Assembly (NCBI RefSeq): GCF_036898095.1
Contig: NC_090730.1
Location: forward strand, 33,072,761-33,136,760
DNA from: Palaemon carinicauda
Taxonomy: Eukaryota; Arthropoda; Malacostraca; Decapoda; Palaemonidae
Reading direction: 5' to 3'
Length of the DNA: 64,000 bases
Positions 1-9,317 of this stretch are shown in pieces. Each line of letters begins with the position of its first letter. The stretch's first letter is position 1. Below the pieces are notes generated by a model, which ran no database searches, was not told where the DNA came from, and worked only from the letters and a program-made list of their open reading frames with translations. A program made the translations under genes and the position numbers.

Positions 1-330
1 TTCGACTGGGACCACTGAGTCTGGAGAGGCCTTTGGGAACAGCAAAGACCTCATTTCTTCTGTGGCTAGGTATGGTCCAGTGGCGTTCTTCTGAAAGCCA
101 CGTACCCACTTGCGTAGGTTGTCCCGAGCAGTGTCCCGAATCTCCGCTGAGGGAGAATCATAGAATGCTTTCTGTAAGCATTCTTGGCAGACCGAACAGG
201 TGGTGGGGCCCCAGTATTTGAGATCCCCTCTCTTGTGAGCACAAGGGGCGTGTGTCCTACACGCCGTGTGTCCATAGAAGTGTGGCCGACGGACCGCGCA
301 GAAGTCGTGGTCACACCTGACGTACTCCTC
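1..330 (-). CDS. Cysteine-rich exon, open to the window edge (unclassified repeat-family protein)
   Basis: Read on the - strand, a pyrimidine-rich stretch and AG at 331-332 (ctctttcctttacag) are followed by 110 codons without a stop that run off the left edge. The peptide begins EEYVRCDHDFC and has paired Cys/His spacings (CDHDFC, HTACRTHAPCAH, CSVCQEC), which look like a zinc-binding module, followed by a helical charged segment (EIRDTARDNLRKWVRGF). There is no ATG at its start, so it is an internal exon if it is expressed. It lies downstream of a leader that is repeated at the other end of the window, so it probably belongs to a mobile element rather than a host gene. I do not recognise the family. 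Function unknown; a gag-like or regulatory zinc protein is only a guess. Confidence 0.5.
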
Positions 331-2618
331 CTGTAAAGGAAAGAGACGATGAGTATTGTAGAGTCATAATATGGCTCGTATATAAAGTTAATTATTAACA
401 AGTTAATATTAACTTAAATTAATTGTGATGCACAGAAGGGTGGGTGAAAGGAGACAGACGCATGCCTCGTGTAACCCGCCCGGCTGGTTGCCGTAGCATC
501 GGACAGTCCCAGGTGGCCGTAGGCCTCCATGGAAGGTGTCTTGATAATGGGAATTCCATCTAGAATAACCATATTATAGACTGAGCTTGAAATCTTATCA
601 AGAAAGTCTGGGGATCATGAGATCCTAGTAAGGTTCCGGCAACCAGACGTGCCAATTACACGTAGCGTGCTGGAAAGATGAAACACGCAAGAAGACAGAG
701 TGAAAACTGAACAAAATGTACGATTCCGTACCAGTTTGTCTGCGTTAACAAGCCGTCTAGGTGCGGTTTTTAGGAGCTATCGCTAGTAAAGATAGCTGAG
801 AGAAGGGGTGCAAGGCATCTTGCCGCCTCCGGACGGGTCCGGCATACCCCCGGCACGCCGGAAGCCGCTCGAGCAGAGTTTCTGGCATTCAAGAATGATC
901 ATTCTATGGTCAAAAGAAGCCAGGGTGGCGGCAGCTGGTAGCGGCGGGATGGCAAGGCTGTACTAGCCTAGTCAAGACACCTCTGGAAAAGGTACCACCA
1001 TGATAGAGGTGAATCTATCATCCTAAGCAGGGGCCGCAATGGTCGGGGGCTAAGGCAGTCCAAGAGAGGACAGGGTGTACCCAAAGAAGGGGTGGAGACT
1101 CTTCATGTCGACCAAATGATAACTGACTCCATAGCACTATGGAGGGTCTATGTATCAGAGCGGACAACACTGGGAGCACCACGGGGTCCAGCACTCCAGC
1201 CTAGGGTGGAGTGTAGGACAGGGGACATATGAAGCCTAACCTACTGGTAGGTTAGGCTAGGCAAGAGATAGGTTGGGGGGGGAAAGGGTCTTCTTATAAG
1301 AAAGGATGGGTTATGCACCAGAGCGGCCACCTAGGAAGGGAGATGCTCACCCTAACCTATAGTAGGTGGACCAACTGAAAAACGGTGCACGCGTATATTT
1401 CAGCAAGGTACATAAACCAGCCCTCCCAACCTAACCTGGATTAGGGTTGTTAGACCCTAATCAAGGAAGGGAGAAGACGTATCGCAAGGAAAAGGTCAAG
1501 GACCGATTCAGCTTAAAGGAGGTGATCCTACCTCTAAGGTCCGCAACACTAAGAGAGGGGTCATTCCCTTAGGTGGGGAGGCGATACAGTACTCTGAGGA
1601 GTCTTGTCCTATCACATGTAATAGGGTACAAGATTACCAGAGGGAAGCCCTAGGGCTAGGGATGAAGAGAGCATATAGGGGTCCTATCATAAGGTTAGGT
1701 TAGCAAGGCACTCAAGATAACCTACCCCCTATATGGTCCCTGAAGGCGAAAAACACTTGCATCACTGTCAATGGTATTGTAAAATAATGCCAAAATCTTC
1801 ATAACTAACACTAGGATCACTGAAATATCATGCATTAACACTGGTATAGGCTCACTGGCCTAGGGGCTAATCAAAGCCTACTGGTATGGGGTCAGCGAAG
1901 ACCCTAACTAATGCGTCAAAAACACGATATAAAGTTCCTAGCTATGAAGACTAAATAACTAATAGCGCTGATTAGTAATTTATATACCGGTAAGGCTGTT
2001 GCGGCTAACTAAATAAGGCATGCAAGCAACAGCAGCGTCATAAAATGGCGCTGACCGGTCTGGCAAAGCTCTGCCACAATTATGCAAATATCTCGAAAAG
2101 TAAGATTTACTTTAAGGTCAGAGCTTATTTAAACAATACTTAAACCTTTGTACTCAACTTTCCAGAAGGAGGTGAAGCTAAAGGTTGAGACATGGCGAGG
2201 ATGCAAGCAGATAAAGTCGCACAAAGGGAAAAATACGTCCAATCGAGCGAGCTACTAGCAAAGGAATGAGGACGGACGTGACGTCATCAAAAGCAATGGC
2301 GTCCGTCTGTTTACATCGCGAGTACCGATATCGCCACATCTAGATCGGCTGCGGCTCAGCTCCCAGCCACTCCCTGTCCGCCATATTGAAGCGTTAACTC
2401 TATATGGGGTGCAGATAGCTATGTGGCACGTCTATACATGCGTGTCCCCTGTTGTTACACGATGTCTTAAGGGGAAACCTTTAGGATACTCGCTCCAGAA
2501 GTTAGAATTCTGTGATAACCTGTGGTTTAATTCTCTGGGAAAATCCTAGTAGTGATTACCCAAGGAAGCTACCAAAAAGGATCCTTCCATCAGGACGCCA
2601 TGGCTTGAGCCCAAAAAA
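331..2618 (-). repeat. 5' leader and intron-like region of an unclassified repeat family, left copy
   Basis: Read on the - strand from about 2618, this starts with a motif close to GGGCTCAAGCCATGGCGTCC and matches, with divergence, the + strand sequence starting at 62085. Shared blocks include the AACTCTAT..GGGGTGCAGAT block, TTAGAATTCTG, an ATGGCGGA start-like site and TCTGGAAAGTTGAGTA. A CRE-like TGACGTCA lies at about 2279-2286. Between the leader and the cysteine-rich exon is about 1.9 kb with no convincing coding sequence, consistent with an intron. Boundaries are approximate and the element class is unknown. Confidence 0.5.
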
Positions 2619-3111
2619 GGAGCTTTTTATTTGGGAAACCTTTCAGTTTTTTTCCTTTAACAAATAATATGTTTTAACGATATATATAATTGGGCTCATC
2701 TCTCAGGTTCTAAGTCAAGAGAGAGAGAGAGAGAGATAGAGACGGAGGGAGAGAGAGGAGGATAAACGTTTCGTTCAAGCGGGTAACGTTGTTCACGTTT
2801 TTTTGCTCTTCTCCCTAGTCGATAGAGGGGAAGAAGGTAAAACGTTTCTAGTTTTATTCTTGTTCCCAGGCTTTATGCGGTGAGAGATTTTAAACGTAGT
2901 TTATTTGATCTAGTGTTTAGTCTCTTTTCCAGCCACTGAATTCTTTATCTTTCATTATGTTTTTCTGTTACATTGTAATACTGTTTTCGCAATTACTACC
3001 TTTTAATGAAGGATAGGATTGCGTGTTTCAGGTACAAACCACTTAAAGTTTCGAGTTCAGTGAAATAAGTGCAAACAGAAAATCAAAAGTGATAAAGTGA
3101 TATGCGCAAAG
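2619..3111. other. Non-coding stretch with a GA-rich microsatellite
   Basis: A/T-rich DNA between the left-edge repeat and the first DIRS copy. It contains a purine tract of GA repeats at about 2716-2760. No inverted terminal repeat of the neighbouring DIRS element is found here, so copy A has lost or replaced its left end. No gene is seen. Confidence 0.5.
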
Positions 3112-4504
3112 TGTTACAGTGTTGCGTTCGAGGGTTCGTCTGTTCGTGCCAGTGGTTCACCTAGTCCGGGACCTCTTACAAGCTCCCAAGCCCAGGGGAG
3201 AAGTAATGTCGAAGGACTTATGGGTTACTCAGGCCTTGATCGACGAACAGACGTTTCCCTCTGTGGTTTCGGGTGTATCTACACACGTTGCCGACGTGAT
3301 CACCCCACCCACACAAAGACGAGAGAGCCCATTTATTCCTCGTCTGCGGAAGAGGTTTCTCGCAGAAACCATGGACCAAATCTTGCAGCTTTTAAGTGCA
3401 AGTCGGTCCCTTCCGCGCAAGTCCAACGGCCTAGGTGTAGCCACTGGGTCAGTTCGGACTCGCTGCAGTACGACAACTGCACACCTCCTAAGAGAGGCTA
3501 GGTGGTACCGCAACAGGCAGTACTCCGTCTGTTGCCGCACCAGTTGTTTTAGACCCTCAGTCACAACGGACAGTAGCTCCGTTTTTTGTTGTCTTTCATA
3601 GACCCTAGTGGTCCATGCTGCAGACTTTACAGTCTCAGCTTGCTCCTTCATACAGGAGTATCATGCTGGAAGGTTGACAATGCAGCCTGTTTACCTACAA
3701 CCCGCCGAGGTTGTGCGCTCAGTAGATACTGCGGCTGCCTGCTCCCACACCACACCTGTGAGAGCTCCTCCACCGATGCGCAGTCCTCACTGCCAGACGC
3801 ATGTTCTTGCTGCACCATCTGCTAACATGCGTGAGCTGCCGCATCAGGAGTTACCGGGTTCCAGCACTATGCGGCATTCTCCTCAGCCCATGCAGCATGC
3901 TCTGCAGACCTTACAGCATGCTCCGCATACCATGCAGCATGAGCCGCATTCCATGCAGCATGAGCCTCATACCATGCAGCATGAGCCTCATCCCATGCAG
4001 CATGAGCCTCATTCCATGCAGCATGAGCCTCATCCCATGCAGCATGAGCCGCATGCCATGCAGCATGAGCCGCATACCATGCAGCATGAGCCGCATCCCA
4101 TGCAGCATGAGCCACATGCCTTACCTCATGCTCTGCATACCATACCGCATGCTCTGCATACCTTACAGCATGCTCTGCATACCTTACAGCATGCTCTGCA
4201 TTCCTTACAGCATGCTCTGCATACCTTACAGCATGCTCTGCATACCTTACAGCATGCTCTGCATACCTTACAGCATGCTCTGCATACCATACCGCATGCT
4301 CCTCAACCCACCGCAGCCCCTCCCACGCACCAGCACTCTGCTTTTGTTGTTGCCAGCTCCCACACTCCGACTGCGGAGAAGGTTGACGATGTACCCGTGG
4401 GCCTACACCTCCCACGGTTGTGCGCCCGGCATGGCTTCATGCTCTCACACTCTTGTTGTGAGAGCTCCTCCACCCATGCACAGTCAACCCTGCCAGATGT
4501 TTGA
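3112..4504 (+). pseudogene. Degenerate DIRS gag with expanded heptad repeat (copy A)
   Basis: The frame through 3112-3501 encodes a close relative of copy B gag (SPGPL.SSQAQGRSNVEG, then CSHWVSSDS) but ends at a TAG at 3499-3501. The gag relationship resumes in a different frame from 3608, which includes the heptad array at 3869-4309, and stops at 4504. Frame breaks and the missing N terminus show that this is not a functional gag. The part corresponding to copy B residues after the array is replaced by short reiterated segments. Confidence 0.7.
3869..4309 (+). repeat. 21-bp minisatellite in gag, about 21 heptad units
   Basis: About 21 tandem units of 21 bp encode seven-residue repeats. Types in order are MRHSPQP, MQHALQT, LQHAPHT, nine MQHEPH[STPA] units, LPHALHT, IPHALHT, six LQHALH[TS] units and IPHAPQP. 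Two sub-families, MQHEPHx and LQHALHx, are each locally homogenised, which suggests unequal exchange or slippage. Because the unit is a multiple of three and lacks stops, several frames on both strands stay open; those are shadows. Confidence 0.95.
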
Positions 4505-5345
4505 TGACTCCCACACACAGAGCACTCCGTTGCCGTGCGGGAGCTACCACAAGCTGCCGTGTTTTGACACGGTGTGTCAGCCTCCGCAACACACTGTGGT
4601 TACCGCCACTCGCCAGCAGCAAACTAGTCAGGCAGGAGTTGAGGCTTCCCCACACATCTTTGGTTGTTGCCAACTCACAAACTGTCATGCAGTTACATGA
4701 CGTTGCCTTCTGGTCTGCTACTTATACACCAGTGCTGTATGTCCTCACGCTCCTGTTGTGGTTGACAGTTCAGTTTTTGACAGTTCACAGACTGTCAAGC
4801 AGTTTCATAACGTTGCCTTCTGGTCTGCTGCTTTTGCACCAGTGAAACCCTCACTGAGAGAACTTAGCTTTTCTCGGATATGATTCCTGTAGATGAGAAA
4901 GTGCTGTTCTCCCTCCTTCTGATATTCCCTTGAGGACTCTGTCATTTGGAGAGGAGCCTTAAGCTGCTTAGCCTCCTATGGACTTTTATTTAAGCATAAC
5001 ATGCTTCCAGGGAGGGTAAATGGTTCCGCTTCAGTCGCTAACCCCGTCTGTTGCCACACCTGCTCCCATAGACCTTGAGCTTTGTTGCAAGACATGCAGT
5101 CCAAGCTTAGTCCTTGATAGAGGATTTCTTTTTACGGAGTCAGTGTGTCACTGGGAAGACGTTCAACAACCAGCAGAGGTGACTTGTTGTGACGCGGTGC
5201 GGCAACCTCAGCAACCCAATAAAGAGTTGTCTGTACTACCCAGACAGTCTAGACAGTTTCGGGTTGTCGCTGTACTTCCTCGCTTCCCCATGGTTGACAG
5301 TTCACAGACTGTGCAGCAGTACCATGATCTTGTGTCCGGCTCCAT
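4310..5345 (+). repeat. Gag-derived degenerate repeats filling the copy A deletion
   Basis: The region has imperfect reiterations of a segment containing GACAGTTCACAGACTGT followed by a CGTTGCCTTCTGGTCTGCT-type block (near 4660-4740, 4768-4845 and 5295-5345), plus repeats of the GAGAGCTCCTCCACC motif seen before the heptad array. Copy B has only one related segment (near 10600-10640). Stops interrupt every frame. It appears to be a rearranged, amplified piece of gag that joins the gag half to the RT thumb half. Confidence 0.55.
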
Positions 5346-6778
5346 CAGACGACTGGCTTTTAAGAGCTCCCACAAGTCGTCGCTGTCTGGAGAATCTCAG
5401 ATGGACTATGGATCTGACCAAGGAACTGGGCCTCCTGGTCAATTTAGAGAAGTCCAAGCTCGTCCCATCCCAGACCTTTGTCTACCTGGGTATGGAGTTT
5501 CAGAGTCGAGTTTTTCGGGCTTTTCCGTCGGCCCCAAGGATCAACCAAGCCCTAGAATGCATCCAGAGCATGCTGAGAAGGAATCGATGCTCAGTCAGGC
5601 AGTGGATGAGTCTAACAGGGACACTTTCATCGCTGGCCCTGTTCATCGAGTTAGGGAGACTCCACCTCCGCCCCCTTCAGTATCATCTAGCTGCTCACTG
5701 GATAAAGGACATGACGCTAGAGACGGTCTCAGTTCCTGTTTCCGAAGAGATGAGGTCTACTCTAACGTGGTGGAAGAACAGCTTTCTTCTCAAGGAAGGT
5801 CTACCTTTGGCTGTTCAGAACCCCGACCGCCGTCTCTTCTCGGACGCATCAGACACGGGCTGGGGTGCGACATTGGACGGACAGGAATGCTCGGGAACAT
5901 GGAATCAGGAGCAAAGGACACTTCACATCAATTGCAAGGAGTTGTTGGCGGTTCATCTGGCCTTGATAAACTTCAAGTCCCTCCAGCTAAACAAGGTGGT
6001 GGAGGTGGACTCCGACAACACCACAGCCTTGGCTTACATCTCCAAGCAGGGAGGGACTCATTCGAGGAAGTTGTTCTAGATCGCAAGGGACCTCCTCATC
6101 TGGTCAAAAGATCGAAAGCTCACGCTGGGAACGAGGTTCATTCAGGGCGATATGAATGTCATGGCAGATCGCCTCAGCCGGAAGGGTCAGGTCATCCCCA
6201 CAGAGTGGACCCTTCACAAGAATGTTTGCAGCAGACTTTGGTCCCTGTGGGGTCAGCCAACCATAGATCTGTTCGCTACCTCGATGACCTAGAGGCTCCC
6301 GTTGTATTGTTCTCCGATTCCAGACCCAGCAGCAGTTCACGTGGATGCTTTTCTGCTGGATTGGTCCCATCTCGACCTGTATGCATTCCCGCCGTTCAAG
6401 ATTGTCAACAGGGTACTTCAGAAGTTCGCCTCTCACAAAGGGACACGGCTGACGTTGGTTGCTCCCCTCTGGCCCGCGAGAGAATGGTTCACAGAGGTAC
6501 TGCAATGGCTGGTCGACATTCCCAGGACTCTTCCTCTAAGAGTGGACCTTCTACGTCAACCTCACGTAAAGAAGGTACACCCAAACCTCCACGCTCTTCG
6601 TCTGACTGCCTTCAGACTATCGAAAGACTCTCAAGAGCTAGAGGCTTTTCGAAGGAGGCAGCCAGAGCGATTGCCAGAGCAAGGAGGACATCCACTCTCA
6701 GAGTCTATCAGTCTAAATGGGAAGTCTTCCGAAGCTGGTGCAAGGCCAATGCAGTTTCCTCAACCAGTACCACTGTAA
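5346..6778 (+). pseudogene. DIRS RT C-terminal part, RNase H and methyltransferase-like domain (copy A, broken)
   Basis: This starts within DWLLRAP, just after where YLDD should be, and runs through the RT connection (VYLGMEFQS), RNase H (LFSDASDTGWG, KELLAVHL, DSDNTTALAY, MADRLSR) and the DLFATS..YAFPPF..APLWPAREW region that in DIRS elements is described as Dam-like methyltransferase. Two in-frame stops interrupt it: TAG at 6077-6079 where copy B has GAG, and TAG at 6290-6292 where copy B has AAG. The RT fingers and palm are absent. Otherwise it is nearly identical to copy B, so inactivation is fairly recent. Confidence 0.85.
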
Positions 6779-7676
6779 CCCAGATTGCTGACTTCCTGTT
6801 ACATCTAAGGAACGTAAGATCCCTTTCAGCTCCTACGATCAAGGGTTACAGAAGTATGTTGGCAGCGGTTTTCTGCCACAGAGGCTTGGATCTTTCCACC
6901 AACAAAGATCTACAGGACCTCCTTAGGTCTTTTGAGACCTCAAAGGAACGTCGGTTGTCCACTCCAGGCTGGAATCTAGACGTGGTCCTAAGGTTCCTTT
7001 TGTCATCAAGATTTGAACCTCTCCAATCAGCCTCTTTTAAGGACCTCACATTAAAAACTCTTTTCCTCGTGTGCTTGGCAACAGCTAAAAGAGTAAGTGA
7101 GATCCACGCCTTCAGCAGGAACATAGTTTTCACATCTGAAACGGCTACATGTTCCTTGCAGCTCGGTTTTTTGCTAAAAACGAGCTTCCTTCACGTCCTT
7201 GGCCTAAGTCGTTCGAGATCCCAAGCCTGTCCAACTTGGTGGGGAACGAACTGGAGAGAGTACTTTGCCCAGTTAGAGCTCTTAGGTACTATCTAAAAAG
7301 GTCAAAACCTTTACGAGGACAATCAGAAGCCTTATGGTGTGCTATCAAGAAGCCTTCTCTTCCAATGTCTAAGAACTCAGTTTCTTACTACATCAGGCTT
7401 CTGATTAGGGAAGCACATTCTCATCTGAAGGAAGAAGACCTTGCTTTGCTGAAGGTAAGGACACATGAAGTGAGAGCTGTGGCTACTTCAGTGGCCTTCA
7501 AACAGAACCGTTCTCTGCAGAGTGTTATGGATGCAACCTATTGGAGAAGCAAGTCAGTGTTCGCATCATTCTATCTCAAAGATGTCCAGTCTCTTTACGA
7601 GAACTGCTACACCCTGGGACCATTCGTAGCAGCGAGTGCAGTAGTAGGTGAGGGCTCAGCCACTACATTCCCATAA
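6484..7676 (+). pseudogene. DIRS tyrosine recombinase, single frameshift (copy A)
   Basis: The product should integrate circular element DNA by tyrosine-recombinase strand exchange. The N-terminal core-binding region (TLRVYQSKWEVFRSWC), the first catalytic Arg (AKRVSEIHAFS), the H-x-x-R box (HEVRA) and the C-terminal FYLKDV tyrosine are all present. One G is missing near 7172 relative to copy B (TTTTTTGCTAAAAA against TTTTTTGGCTAAAAA), so the second half lies in another frame. The putative start is an ATG at 6484 that matches the copy B start. Without that base loss it would be full length. Confidence 0.85.
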
Positions 7677-8062
7677 TCCCATAACCTTTTTAACCTTTCT
7701 CTTGAATACTTTTTATGGGTTGTACGGTCGGCTAAGAAGCCTTCCGCATCCTTGTTGATTTGGCGGGTGGTCAATTCTTTCTTGAGAAGCGCCGAGGTTA
7801 GAGGTTGTGATGAGGTCCTTTAGTATGGGTTGCAGCCCTTTATACTTCAGCACCTAAGAGTCGTTCAGCATCCTAAGAGGACCGCTACGCTCAGTAAGGA
7901 AGACGTACTTAATAAAGGCAGAGTAATGGTTCAAGTCGTCTTCCTTACCAGGTACTTATTTATTTTATGTTATTTTTGAATAACTAATAAAATGAAATAC
8001 GGGATACTTAGCTTCTTTGTTAACATGTATGCTGGTCTCCACCCACCACCCTGGGTGTGAAT

Positions 8063-8153
8063 CAGCTACATGATCATCGGGTAAGATTAATATTGAAAAA
8101 TGTTATTTTCATTAGTAAAATAAATTTTTGAATATACTTACCCGATGATCATG
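8063..8153. repeat. Internal complementary region (ICR) of DIRS copy A
   Basis: The sequence is an imperfect palindrome-like block. Its left half is the reverse complement of a family I left terminus (ATGATCATCGGGTAAGATTAATATTG) and its right half is the reverse complement of this copy's own right terminus at 8338-8393. It therefore reads as the reverse complement of right end joined to left end, as expected of DIRS ICRs used to complete the circular DNA. Confidence 0.8.
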
Positions 8154-8203
8154 AATTTAAGGACCCGCCCTTCCTCCCCATAGAGAACCAGTGGACCGAG
8201 GAG

Positions 8204-8356
8204 AAAATTGAGTTCTTGTTGACAAGAAGTACTTGAGTACCTGCTCACAGATGGCGCTGTTGTGTACACCCCCACCTGTATAGCGATCGCTGGCGTATCC
8301 CGACCGTAGATTTCTGTCGGGCAACAGAGTTGACAGCTACATGATCATCGGGTAAG
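8204..8356. repeat. Right inverted terminal repeat of DIRS copy A
   Basis: It matches copy B's right terminal repeat (15223-15376) with a scatter of substitutions and small indels, and ends in ATGATCATCGGGTAAG. The element tail to about 8393 follows. No partner is found at the left side of copy A. Confidence 0.85.
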
Positions 8357-8393
8357 TATATTCAAAAATTTATTTTACTAATGAAAATAACAT

Positions 8394-8930
8394 TTTGATT
8401 ATGTGAAATTTTATGATCTATGAAGAGTTTTACTGTATGCTTATATACAAATATGTAATAGAATTGTTTATATCTTAGATAGAAGATAAAATAATTCCTT
8501 TTCTGTTTTCTCTGAAAGTTGTTTGATCTTATAAGTACTGTATATGTTTAATAGTTTAAAACTTCTATAAATTTAGAATAATTTTACAACCTATTCCATG
8601 CAGTACCAAAACTGTTTTAGTAACTTCAACGTATTGCTAGCAGTGCTTGAACATTTTATTCTGATATGCCAACATGACAGTTGATGATAATGTTTTTATG
8701 ATAGTCCTGAACCAATTTCACCTCAAACCTTTCTCTTACGAGTACCTCAAGTTTTTGGTCGTGGGAATGTTTCAGACTCTGCATTCTTCTGTTGAACAGA
8801 AAGAAGAGTAGTATTGCATCAACAGCAGCCAACCTCCACACTTTTTCTGTTTCTGCAGCATTTTTTACAGCTTAGCAGAATTCCTCAAACTGGTATTCTT
8901 AGCACGAATAGGCAATCATTAAAACCATTT
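8394..8930. other. Spacer between the two DIRS copies
   Basis: About 540 bp of A/T-rich DNA lies between the inferred right end of copy A and left end of copy B. A 61-codon - strand frame at 8656-8841 has no recognised similarity and no supporting splice or start context. I see no gene here. Confidence 0.4.
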
Positions 8931-8945
8931 TTTTTCAATATTAAT

Positions 8946-9100
8946 CTTACCCGATGATCATGTAGCTGTCAACTCCGTTGCCCGACAGAAATCTACGGTC
9001 GGGATACGCCAGCGATCGCTTATACAGGTGGGGGTGTACTCACCAGCGCCATCTGTGGTCAGGTACTCCAGTACTTCTTGTCAACAAGACCTCAATTTTT
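8946..9100. repeat. Left inverted terminal repeat of DIRS copy B
   Basis: Starts CTTACCCGATGATCATG. By eye it is the exact reverse complement of 15223-15376 over about 154 bp. The identity of the two arms indicates a young insertion. Confidence 0.92.
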
Positions 9101-9317
9101 CCTCTGTCGTGCCACCGGCAAGACCTACATGGATACGCTGTTGATTTTGGAGTCTTTTGTTCACGATTTGGTGAAGTATTTGCTCTGAAATTTAGCCTTC
9201 GCTTTACAGGAAGCTTTAGCCTTAGCTTAGCAAGCTTTTGGTATTAATTTGATTCATTGGTTAACGATCTTTGCTTTACTTTGGAATTCCCCCCTTTGAC
9301 TACTTCTAGAATTCAAG

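Larger units (their letters stand above)
3112..8393 (+). mobile_element. DIRS retrotransposon family I, copy A (left-truncated, internally deleted)
   Basis: From about 3112 the sequence matches the middle of gag in copy B, and from about 5346 it matches copy B 12353-14681 at high identity, ending in the same internal complementary region and right terminal repeat. The C-terminal half of gag and the N-terminal half of RT, including the LDLKDAYF and FGLSTAP motifs, are missing. The gap holds degenerate gag-derived repeats (4310-5340). No left terminal repeat was found. The right terminus is inferred near 8393 because the ICR (8063-8153) predicts it. This copy cannot make its own RT and would be non-autonomous at best. 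Confidence 0.85.

Noticed and set aside
1230..1720. Interstitial telomere sequence (TTAGG)n
   Set aside because: Only isolated GGTTAGGTTAG-like pairs occur; there is no array.
3869..4309. CRISPR-like or satellite array
   Set aside because: The units are contiguous 21-bp repeats without spacers and translate as heptads in the gag frame, so it is a coding minisatellite.
3801..4700. Other long open frames over the heptad array on both strands
   Set aside because: A stop-free repeat whose unit is divisible by three keeps every frame open; only the gag frame has homology to the intact copy.
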